In this document: in pieces, positions 7,942 to 15,900 of the stretch
Numbering within the stretch: position 1 is the stretch's first letter
Layout of the letters: each line of letters opens with the position of its first letter
Position numbers and translations under genes: made by a program
Assembly: GCA_018670825.1 (NCBI GenBank)
Contig: JABHIW010000016.1
Location: 1 to 40,978 of the forward strand
Length of the DNA stretch: 40,978 bases
Reading direction: 5' to 3'
Origin: Candidatus Scalindua sp.
Lineage (GTDB): Bacteria; Planctomycetota; Brocadiia; Brocadiales; Scalinduaceae
Notes under the pieces: model-generated
Database searches by the model: none
Seen by the model: the letters and a program-made list of their open reading frames with translations, nothing else
What the model was told of the DNA's origin: nothing

Positions 7942-8516
7942 TTATATTCTTCCAGGATGTCTAATGAATATGCTCATAAGTCCATCTGCTATGGCATAGT
8001 ACCGGAAATCTGGTATGCCAAAGAGACATTTGGCTGCTTTGAAGACATAGCCAGCCATCACTTTTAGCTTAGCTTTTGTATCCAACACCACTGCTGCAAA
8101 ATAGGCTGCCGCTGTTACCAATGGCAACAGGTTTTGTAAACGTCTATAACCCAATACCCTTACATCTTCTATCTCATAACTCTGTTTGACGAAACGGATC
8201 GTTTCCTCAACGGACCAACTTCGGAAATAACTCCTCACCATTCGCCATAAAACCTTCCTTCAATAGATTCTGTTGGACTGTAGACCCCAAAGAGCTACAG
8301 CCTAACTGACGTGAAAGCCGCTCCTCCGTCTTCTTGATGGAAATATTCTCCTCTAACACCCCGCCCCTTTGTCAAAACTACCGACCGGTTTGCCTGTATA
8401 CCGTAAACAAGCTCCGATACCAATCTCTTGCTTACTTTGGGCAATCCTTTTGAAAGTTCCCCCGAAAATCTCCCGATTTGCTCTCGTAATCTGCCGGCAA
8501 CTTTACTATATTCCAT
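7942..8516 (-). pseudogene. IS4-like transposase with internal deletion
   Basis: The N-terminal part (8516 downward, good AAGGAGG ribosome site before the ATG) reads REQIGRFSGELSKGLPKVSK and then shifts frame to KKTEERLSRQLG. A later frame (8241-7942) gives RSWSVEETIRFVKQSYEIED and YFAAVVLDTKAKLK, the C-terminal region of DDE transposases of IS4-like elements, including the W-x-E-E block. About half of the expected protein, including the first catalytic Asp residues, is missing between the two parts. Frameshifts plus deletion make it a relic. Confidence 0.7.
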
Positions 8517-8948
8517 TTAAGCCTCCTTGGTATTATTATATGGTTTAACTACTTACCGTGTATTTGAATCTTTTATACCATAGGAGGTGGTCTTACTAAA
8601 TCCTTACAAAAAGTTACCCCAATTTTCCAAAATCAACGTCTGACACTTTCTAAATAATCTATCACGCATCTTAATAACAGGTTATGACTTTTCAGGAAGG
8701 GGTTTTGGGGGAACTCCTGGTTATTATCATTTTTAATGTTCTTTCCTATTGTAAATATACCTGGTGGGAATATATCTAGCATGAAGAACTACCTAAAAAG
8801 GGGGTGGAGTAGGGGGCGGAAAACATGGGTCTTCAATTGTCAACTAATTATAGTAATCGGTGTAAGCGGTCTGGATTTGATGCTTGGCCCTTGAAAGATT
8901 CGCATCATTTGTTCTAAAAAAATAGCAGCCCTAAATCTTTTTGTTTTC
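8517..8948. other. Intergenic stretch between IS relic and sulfotransferase operon
   Basis: Positions 8577-8627 hold the second copy of the imperfect direct repeat described at 7822-7885, immediately upstream of the transposase relic. The remainder has no supported gene. No clear terminator is visible after the minus-strand gene ending at 8949. Confidence 0.4.
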
Positions 8949-10739
8949 TTATAGAAAATCCTTTTCAAGAAAATCTATTAGCTTACCAAGCCGCCTCTTA
9001 TCGTTATGGTAGTTTATCCTCTTTATGACCGTGTGCCGCGCTGTCTTTACACATTTTTGGAACTGGATATTCTCGAAACCCATGGACCTGACAAGGGTTT
9101 CTTTATAGATGTAGTCCTGCAATGCAAACAGTTTGTCGGAACCGTTAACCGGAGTAAAGGTGTATTCTTCCCTGTTATGTGAATTGAGGAGGTAAATTTT
9201 TTCTAATGGCACAGCCTGATTGTGAAAAGATCCATCAAGCGGGAAATAATACTTCATGAGTCCTTTGCGGACCGGCTTGCGCCCCTGGAGCTCAAGGCCA
9301 AGGATTTTTGCCCCTCCCCTCCATAACATCAGGAACGGGTAGCCCGGATAAACCATCGGCCGCCTGTGAAAATCCACAACACATAGTGTATCCGACAGAA
9401 CGCTGCAGCTCCGTTCGTTCAAAGCCGCCGCGATAATTGATTTACCAACCGATGAGCTGCCAAGAAATGCTATGCCTTTGCCGTTGCGAACGGCCACGCT
9501 CCCATGCAGTGGAAGCAGGCCCCTCTGCATAAGGGCCGCGGCGATAACCGTATCATACAAGAAAAGCCTGACAGCATCGTCCTCCGTATTGCCATGCTTT
9601 TCAATTATTATTTCACTGCCTCCGGTTACAAGGTACTTTGCAATACCCTTTACGGAGAGAAAGAATTTTTCCTGTGCAGCCTTATAACAGAGGCCCTCAA
9701 TATTCCAGTCATATCTGTTTTCTTCAATCTCCCCGAATTTAATGGTTATATCCTTGTTCCTGCCTTTGGCCGGAACAAGTTCCGGACATTGAAACGGAGA
9801 TGAAACCGTAAGGCCGTAGAGAGAATATTTTCTGGATTTAACTGCCCGTCTGGCGTTGGAATCACGAGCAGGCAGTACGTTATCATTATTTTCTTCGTCA
9901 GAGATATAGCCGAAACGCCGCATAACGATACCGTGTTTCCTTACGATTCTCACCACTTGTTCATCACTCAACACACCCTTCCAGGAGCCCACTTCCCCTC
10001 TTCTGAAAAAGGACGCGCATTTGGCCCCTTTTTCACAAAAGCCTTCCTCCTCTTCCTGCTTTTTCAGGTATTCAAATGAGCTGTTCTTTATGGCGCTGAC
10101 AACTTCCTCCTCTGTACGTTCAAGGCCCGCAAACCTGACCGCTCCGTAAAATGTTTCCAGGGGTTTCTGTTTCATGTCCTCGTAACGCACAACGTGGACC
10201 TTTATGTTCGGGGCATCTACCCAGCTTAACACATGTCCGCTCCAGTTTAAGAGATGTTGCCTTAACTGGTTGGGCAGATTATTGGGTGTGGCACAAAAGG
10301 CATTTTTCACATTATTCATATCGGCAATTATTTCATCAATTCCGCATGAAGAGTGGTTTGCAAAGGAGGGTGCAATATCGAGTGGGTTTCGTAGTAGATA
10401 GATGGCTCCTAGTGTTGCATCTACGGACAAAAGCGGCCTGCCGTCCGGCAGAAAGGTATAAGCATCGTGGACCTTCGTAAAAACGGTTTCTTCTGCCTCG
10501 TCGGATATCTTTTCATAGAGCGCAGGACGCAGATCGTCGACTTCGTCAAGAAGGAGGTTTGAACTCTCAAATCCCGCTGCGTCGTCCAGAATGTAGCGGC
10601 TGCTTGCAATAAGGCTTCCGCCAAGCCAGTTAATGTCAGCAGGCCCTTCGTCCTCTCGCAGAAGGTTGGTGAGAAATGCGCGGAACCAGGTATTACCGGA
10701 TTTCGGGTACGACGCCAGCCATACTATCTTACCGCTCAT
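8949..10739 (-). CDS. Sulfotransferase fused to HPr-kinase-like domain
   Basis: A 596-residue fusion. Residues 1-285 form a Sulfotransfer_1 domain. The 5'-phosphosulfate loop is SYPKSGNTW (10-18), VRYEDM lies at 184-189, and the 3'-phosphate loop RRGEVGSWK is at 246-254. Residues about 303-596 are an HPr-kinase/lasso-kinase-like domain with RGLLPLHGS near 405-413 and P-loop GSSSVGKS (427-434). The next acidic motif is SDT where the neighbouring paralogue has NDD, so its kinase activity is uncertain. The second half is clearly homologous to the 296-residue upstream gene (shared YxxYGLxVxS start and LLxLHG-P-loop order). The ATG overlaps the stop of that gene by four bases (ATGA), implying translational coupling. 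A PAPS-dependent sulfation linked to phosphotransfer on one acceptor is inferred. Confidence 0.85.
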   Translation of the reverse strand: MSGKIVWLASYPKSGNTWFRAFLTNLLREDEGPADINWLGGSLIASSRYILDDAAGFESSNLLLDEVDDLRPALYEKISDEAEETVFTKVHDAYTFLPDGRPLLSVDATLGAIYLLRNPLDIAPSFANHSSCGIDEIIADMNNVKNAFCATPNNLPNQLRQHLLNWSGHVLSWVDAPNIKVHVVRYEDMKQKPLETFYGAVRFAGLERTEEEVVSAIKNSSFEYLKKQEEEEGFCEKGAKCASFFRRGEVGSWKGVLSDEQVVRIVRKHGIVMRRFGYISDEENNDNVLPARDSNARRAVKSRKYSLYGLTVSSPFQCPELVPAKGRNKDITIKFGEIEENRYDWNIEGLCYKAAQEKFFLSVKGIAKYLVTGGSEIIIEKHGNTEDDAVRLFLYDTVIAAALMQRGLLPLHGSVAVRNGKGIAFLGSSSVGKSIIAAALNERSCSVLSDTLCVVDFHRRPMVYPGYPFLMLWRGGAKILGLELQGRKPVRKGLMKYYFPLDGSFHNQAVPLEKIYLLNSHNREEYTFTPVNGSDKLFALQDYIYKETLVRSMGFENIQFQKCVKTARHTVIKRINYHNDKRRLGKLIDFLEKDFL

Positions 10740-11626
10740 CGAAAGTCCTCCTCAAGCAGTTCAACCAGTTCATTCAGCATAAATTTACCAGCGGGCCTAA
10801 ATACCTCTTTTACCGTTACATGCTCAACAATTTTACTACACAATTGAAAGTGTCCGGACGTTTTATACATTTTCTTCATCATACCTTTCCTGTAAGTATA
10901 ATTTTGCAGGGCTATGATGCCATCCATGTTGTCCAGTTCTGAAAACCTGAATCCGCTTGAATTGTGACTATTAAGGGTATAAACCCTGTTAAGAGGCGCC
11001 GGTATGTCATGGTGGTTGTCTGCAACAGGAAAGAAATATTTCTGTTCCTTATTACACACTCTTCTGAGCCCTGCCGTGACTTCTCCGAGTTTATGGGCCA
11101 CATCTCTCATGAGCTTTACGTGTGGAAATCCGGGCAATACCATGGATTTTCCATCAGGAAAAATCCTTATCGGACAGACGTCGTCATTGAGAACTCGATA
11201 GCCCCTCTTAACAAATGCGGCGGCAAGTGTTGACTTGCCTATTCCGCTGCGCCCAAGAAATACTATGCACTCTCCATTGTAGAGGATACTGTTTCCATGC
11301 AATGGAACGAGGCCACGTTGATGCAGAACCGCCCCAAAGGCAGAACCGAGGAGAAACAGACGGAGAACATCTTCATCTGAACCCGGGTATCTGTCAATAA
11401 TAATCTCCTTTCCTTCGGAAACAAGATAGCGTGCTGTAGTTTTGTAGTTTAACAGCAGTTGATTGTGGCCGACAGCATATACTCCCCACGGGTGTTCTTT
11501 TGTAACAGGCATGTTCTGCAGTTGTCCGTAGCGGACATACACGTCCGCTTTTCCACTACCCACAATTAATTCAGGGCATTCGATTTCAGAAGTGACTGAC
11601 AGGCCATAGACGGTATAGGTGTACAT
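10736..11626 (-). CDS. HPr-kinase-like protein (HprK-related / lasso kinase type)
   Basis: The 296-residue protein has an N-terminal beta-rich domain with YTVYGLSVTSEIECPEL, then LVPLHGNSILYNGECIVFLG leading into the P-loop GRSGIGKST (125-133). LNDDVCPI at 146-153 supplies the acidic metal-binding residues. This is the layout of HprK-related proteins that accompany PqqD-like, nucleotidyltransferase and Asn-synthetase-like genes, and of kinases that phosphorylate lasso peptides at the C-terminal Ser. Classical HPr kinase regulation is unlikely because no HPr gene is nearby and the N-terminal domain differs. It is first in a two-gene operon with the sulfotransferase fusion (four-base overlap). 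A coding relic lies directly upstream. No strong ribosome site is visible. Confidence 0.8.
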   Translation of the reverse strand: MYTYTVYGLSVTSEIECPELIVGSGKADVYVRYGQLQNMPVTKEHPWGVYAVGHNQLLLNYKTTARYLVSEGKEIIIDRYPGSDEDVLRLFLLGSAFGAVLHQRGLVPLHGNSILYNGECIVFLGRSGIGKSTLAAAFVKRGYRVLNDDVCPIRIFPDGKSMVLPGFPHVKLMRDVAHKLGEVTAGLRRVCNKEQKYFFPVADNHHDIPAPLNRVYTLNSHNSSGFRFSELDNMDGIIALQNYTYRKGMMKKMYKTSGHFQLCSKIVEHVTVKEVFRPAGKFMLNELVELLEEDFR

Positions 11627-11638
11627 AAAAGTTTTACT

Positions 11639-12023
11639 TTACATTAAGATTGCGCAGGTACGAAATAATTTTTCCGGGTAATCAGGTTTTTCCCAATGGG
11701 CATCTGGAAGATCGATGTCAGGTATTCTGCTTTTCCACCTTTCCTGCCAAATACCGTTATCATCCACACACGGACAAGCCAGCCATTGGTCAAATCACAC
11801 AGCTCCTTATGGTTAGAAAGCAATGAATGTAAAGGGTCCGGACAGGGCAATAGAAAAACAGAATGATTATTGCAAGCATCCTGAAAACTAATGAATATCG
11901 TTTCATAAATACCGGCAGTAAGGACGTCCGGAGCCTTTGCATCTCCCCGCTCTTTCCAAGGAAATACCAAGCAAAAGGGAAAGGAGAGCAATCCGGGACC
12001 TTTTTAATAACTTTTTTCCACAT
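11639..12023 (-). pseudogene. Frameshifted gene remnant upstream of the kinase
   Basis: Two consecutive frames look coding. The first has DAKAPDVLTAGIYETIFISF and HSVFLLPCPDPLHSLLSNHK. The second continues with IPDIDLPDAHWEKPDYPEKL and ends FRTCAILM at a TAA at 11639-11641, only 12 bases before the kinase ATG. It was therefore probably the first gene of the kinase-sulfotransferase operon. I do not recognise the family. It lacks the Cys and the AHAWVE-type His motif expected of lasso B2 proteases and does not resemble a PqqD-like RRE. The short, multi-frame nature makes the call tentative. Confidence 0.4.
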
Positions 12024-12305
12024 ACTACATATTAATTAATGAAGATTTCTAAACAATTCTATTTTGCATTCTATCTCAGCCCTTTTGGATTTTCAAGTGT
12101 TACGTTGATTATATCATCAAAATTATTTGTTGTTTGTTCATCACATATTCTATAGTATGTAATAAAGTGCATAGCCTTGAGAACCCAACGTTGTAGAAAG
12201 ACCTGAAAGGGATATTGTCATCATGTAACTACTCATAATGGTTCGCGCTGGATCTTATCATTCTTAAAAAAAATAACATTTTTTTAACTCTTCCATTGCT
12301 TCATC

Positions 12306-13826
12306 ATGCATAGCTTTAACATGTCACCGGAAATGGAGTTGTTAATTCGCTGTTCCGGTTTTAATTTTAGTACATCTAACATGTCAAGGATCCGTGAGCT
12401 TCAGCACGCTAAAATCAATTGGCATCTTCTCCTATGGTTTGCCAGGTGGCATCGTGTAGAATTACAGCTATACCACTGTTTCAAACAAAATGAAGATGGA
12501 TTGATTCCTGAAACAATTATGAATAGCCTTCAACACGTTACTCATGCCCATACACATAATAACCTCTTCATGCAAAGGGAACTTCTTAACCTTTTGAAGT
12601 TATTGAAATCTCACCAGGTTACTGCTGTACCGGTCAAAGGCCCTCTCATGGCGTCAATCCTTTCAAAAGATAAGTTTTATTATCAATCCGGGAGCATACA
12701 TTTGATCCTTCTCAGGCAGAATGTACCAGTTGTTAAAGATATTTTGGGTAACGAGGGATATATCAAAATAGGTCGATCTACCTTTTCCCATTCCGGGAAA
12801 AGGACAGTTGTAAAAATTCATTCCTCATTGACGAATAGTATCGTTACCAGCAAAAATGAATCATTTCGTAACAGACTTGTAACGTTTAAAATTGGTCCCG
12901 ATGAGTATGTCTCTCTATCTCCGGTAGACCACCTTTTGTTTCTCTGTATATCGGGTGCCCGTAAGCATTGGGCCCGTATCGGTCTTGTCAGTGAATTGTC
13001 CGGATTCGTTCAGAGCAATAAAGAGTTAAACTGGCCTCTGCTCCTGAAAGAGGCGAGGGTATTACAAGCAAAACGTATTTTACTTTCAGGGCTTCAGCTG
13101 GGATCTCAGCTCATGGGTCTGTCTATTCCCAGCTTAATATACAAAGAATCAGCAGAGGATAAGGCAATTAAAAAAATAACAAGACTTTCAGTTAAACTTC
13201 TGGCAAATACCGGTAAAAGAGCGGTAAATAATGTAGAATTTTTATATTATCAGACTAGTCTCAGAAAAGGCATTAAGGATAAACTTATTTATTCCCGTAA
13301 CTTTCTTCGTAAACTTCGGTTTCAGAATAAGATGAGAAGACCGCATTTACTGTATGGTCCTAGAGGCCTTGCTGAATTTGTCCCAACTTCCCCAGAAATT
13401 GTTGAGAGAATGTTGGAGCTGGCAGAGGCAGGCCCACAGGACAGGTTGTATGATCTGGGAAGTGGAGATGGGATAATTGTTATTACTGCGGCAAAAAAAA
13501 TCGGTTTACGCTCAGTTGGGATAGAAATGAACCCTGCCTTGATTGAAAAGGCAAAAGTCAAAGCAGAAGCAGAGGGAGTAAGCCATCTTGTCTCCTTTGT
13601 TGAGCAGGACGTTCTGACTGCAGACTTTTCATCGGCCACTATTATAACATCATACCTCAGGAGCTTTGGAAATAAAAAACTTTTGCCACACTTCAGAAAG
13701 CAGCTTAAGCCCGGGATCAGAATTATTACTTGTGATTTTAGTATTCCCGGACTTCTTCCCGAGAAATGTGTTATTGTCGAGAATGGCGTCAGATATGTTA
13801 CCTATCTTTATCTATGGACTCTCTAA
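12306..13826 (+). CDS. Nucleotidyltransferase-like protein fused to methyltransferase
   Basis: The 506-residue protein has an N-terminal domain (to about 330) of the NTP_transf_5 type, with VPVKGPLMASIL at 108-119. The catalytic Asp-x-Asp that normally follows is replaced: the aligned block reads SGSIHLILLRQN (128-139), so nucleotidyl transfer is probably lost. Residues about 345-506 are a class I SAM methyltransferase with DLGSGDG at 383-389, GIEMNP, and ATIITSYL after the SAM-binding strands. This resembles small lysine-methyltransferase-like proteins of the FAM173/ATPsc-KMT type. Nucleotidyltransferase-family genes are regular neighbours of HprK-related kinases and of phosphorylated lasso-peptide loci. 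It is transcribed away from the kinase operon. Product chemistry is unknown. Confidence 0.75.
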   Translation: MHSFNMSPEMELLIRCSGFNFSTSNMSRIRELQHAKINWHLLLWFARWHRVELQLYHCFKQNEDGLIPETIMNSLQHVTHAHTHNNLFMQRELLNLLKLLKSHQVTAVPVKGPLMASILSKDKFYYQSGSIHLILLRQNVPVVKDILGNEGYIKIGRSTFSHSGKRTVVKIHSSLTNSIVTSKNESFRNRLVTFKIGPDEYVSLSPVDHLLFLCISGARKHWARIGLVSELSGFVQSNKELNWPLLLKEARVLQAKRILLSGLQLGSQLMGLSIPSLIYKESAEDKAIKKITRLSVKLLANTGKRAVNNVEFLYYQTSLRKGIKDKLIYSRNFLRKLRFQNKMRRPHLLYGPRGLAEFVPTSPEIVERMLELAEAGPQDRLYDLGSGDGIIVITAAKKIGLRSVGIEMNPALIEKAKVKAEAEGVSHLVSFVEQDVLTADFSSATIITSYLRSFGNKKLLPHFRKQLKPGIRIITCDFSIPGLLPEKCVIVENGVRYVTYLYLWTL

Positions 13827-14460
13827 ATTGCCTACCTCTCTATAGGTGATCCCATTTACCCCTATTTATGAAAAATCCAGCAGACATTATAAAAACCCAC
13901 CTGTTCATTATCAGTCCTAATATCAGAGGTTTTACGTTTCTGAAAAATGTACTTGCAACCTGTAAGAACATGTGGAATTAAAAGAAAGAGGGAAAAAGAA
14001 CTTTCGGTTTTGAGGGACCGGACAATCGTAATGCAGATTTCATGTTGATATGGGCATCAAATCAGAATACTATTGATTATTTCAGGAATAGTAAATTATA
14101 TAACTGTAAAAAGATAAATTAATTAAATATGAGGACAGGAGCGTTTTTTTACCAATGAAGAAATGCGTGCTAATAACAAGGAAATTGAAACAAAAATAAG
14201 AAACTGATTCCGGATCTGTATGATCTAAAATTAAGCCAGAAGGTAGAGGTAAAACAGTCGTATAATGAATGTTTGAGAAACATGAATATAGATCAGATTC
14301 AGCCACTGACGAAGGAGAATAAGAAAAGCTGCTGAATTATTTCGGATATAAGATTATTTCATAAGACCATAATCAATGCTTCTTGCAAAAAGTAGAAACT
14401 AATAATTTATTGAAGTACTGGAATATATTTTTTTAAAATGTTTTAATATGATTATTTTGT
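13827..14460. other. Intergenic stretch with decayed coding fragments
   Basis: Short plus-strand frames look like old coding sequence. About 14000-14100 reads RTFGFEGPDNRNADFMLIWA. About 14200-14335 reads KLIPDLYDLKLSQKVEVKQS and ends in a TGA. Stops and frame changes separate them. I do not recognise the families. No RNA gene or terminator is evident. Confidence 0.35.
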
Positions 14461-15384
14461 ATGAAGTGTACTAATGGGAGTTTATCAAACCTAATGAGCC
14501 ATTTTCACCCCATACCCAGACACGAAGATTTGAAAGACCAAGACGAGAAAAATGTTGTAGTATTTACCTGTTTATTAACAAATAAATTAAACAGGAAATT
14601 AACGGAACTTGCCATACAATCACTGAGGATTAGGTCCGGATTCAAAGGCGACATTGTGTTGTTTACAGACCATAACGGCTGGTTTGGAGTTGAGAGCTAT
14701 GATATCATCATGGTCCCAATCAGGGACTTTTATAAAGAACTTGAAACACAAGGGTGGAAAATCCCTTTAAAGTATGTTTATAGCTCTACCTTCAGGGTTT
14801 TTATAAAAGATTTTTTCGATTTTTCAGTCTATGATAAGCTGATTTACCTGGATTACGATGTATTAACCTTACAGGACTGCAGAAAGGCCTTTGATTTTAT
14901 TACCGATGATTCCTTTTACTTTACCTATGCTGCCAGAAAAGAGTGGATAGTTGATAATGCTAGAGGTAAACAAGAACCCGGTTATAGAGGACCTTTTGTA
15001 TCCAGAGATTTTGATTTTGGACCTTATAATAACACGAAAGTAGTAAAAGACTCTGTTACAGGTATTTGTGCCGGTATTTTTGGTATTAAGACCGAAATGC
15101 TTGACACTATCCTGAATATATGGAAAAACTATTTAAAAGAGTTTACCGACAATGGGACAGAATTAAGCAACCAGCAGGCCTTGAATCAACTGATATTGAT
15201 GGAAAGAATCAAAGGCAAGGCGTTTCCAAACGAATGGATTAATTACCCATTGACACCCGTAATAGATTGCATAGATAAGAGAACGCTGAATACTACCGAT
15301 AATTTTATCTTTCATCACTTTAACCCCTGTAGCCTTGAAATTAAGCTTCTTAACATGCAGCGGTTTCTTAAGATGACAAAGTAA
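14461..15384 (+). CDS. Glycosyltransferase (GT-A fold, GT8-like)
   Basis: The 307-residue protein has VVVFTCLLTNKLNRKLTELA near the N-terminus and a DXD motif in DKLIYLDYDVLTLQDC around residue 125. These are hallmarks of nucleotide-sugar-dependent transferases. A later segment GICAGIFGIKTEMLDTIL corresponds to the acceptor-side FNSG-like block of GT8-type enzymes, and HHFNPC lies near the end. No membrane segment is seen, so it is probably cytoplasmic. The start is uncertain: ATG at 14461 has no ribosome site, and an in-frame ATG about 11 codons later (before SHFHPIP) is as good. It opens the polysaccharide region and faces the minus-strand sulfotransferase genes. Confidence 0.65.
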   Translation: MKCTNGSLSNLMSHFHPIPRHEDLKDQDEKNVVVFTCLLTNKLNRKLTELAIQSLRIRSGFKGDIVLFTDHNGWFGVESYDIIMVPIRDFYKELETQGWKIPLKYVYSSTFRVFIKDFFDFSVYDKLIYLDYDVLTLQDCRKAFDFITDDSFYFTYAARKEWIVDNARGKQEPGYRGPFVSRDFDFGPYNNTKVVKDSVTGICAGIFGIKTEMLDTILNIWKNYLKEFTDNGTELSNQQALNQLILMERIKGKAFPNEWINYPLTPVIDCIDKRTLNTTDNFIFHHFNPCSLEIKLLNMQRFLKMTK

Positions 15385-15900
15385 GATGGTACAGGAAAGA
15401 AATATCACTCATTTCAAGTCTTCAATTGGCAATTAACGTTTTAAAATGATTCTTTTCTCAAGAACAAATTTTTCTATTTTTTTCTGAATTTTATGACCCT
15501 GACATCCTGTTCTTTACCTTAGTAAAAGCCATAATGACAACTGTATATATTTTCTTTAGTTTATTTCGTGAGGGAAATAACCAACAGAAACACATTTCAG
15601 CAGATACCGCCACGATAAAATCGAGCAACTTAACCTTTATCTGTCACTCCGCAATTTTTTAGCGGGAATCTAGCAATCAAGGGCAACTAGATTCCCATTT
15701 CTCGTGGTTATGACATTGGGCCATACTAAATTTCTCAAGTCAGGTCACTATCACGACAAAAATCATCCTTCGACTCCCCGCCTGAGGACGGGCAGGCACT
15801 CACCTTGTCCGCCGTGGAGGAGGATGACGTCATACTTAGCACGTTCGCTAGATCAGTGTAAACTCTGCCGAAGTGTTATCAACATTGAAAATTGCTTATG
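15385..15900. other. Intergenic stretch between convergent genes
   Basis: No supported gene. It contains the REP-like palindrome annotated at 15641-15714 followed by a G+C-richer segment (about 15765-15830) unlike its surroundings, which may be further repeat material. No T-tailed terminator is obvious. Confidence 0.4.
15641..15714. repeat. REP-like palindrome of the GTCATTCCCGC family
   Basis: GGGAATCTAG at 15664-15673 pairs perfectly with CTAGATTCCC at 15687-15696. Outside these are TGTCACTCCGC and a TTATGACA-like end. Related sequences occur at 33040-33100 and 36179-36277, so this is a dispersed intergenic repeat. Confidence 0.65.

Noticed and set aside
8781..8894. 37-codon plus-strand ORF with a hydrophobic segment, considered as a second small peptide
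   Set aside because: No ribosome site, no leader motif and no recognisable relatives; chance cannot be excluded.
11639..12023. Lasso B2 protease or RRE protein upstream of the kinase
   Set aside because: No Cys-His-Asp arrangement or AHAWVE-like motif and no PqqD-like pattern in any frame.
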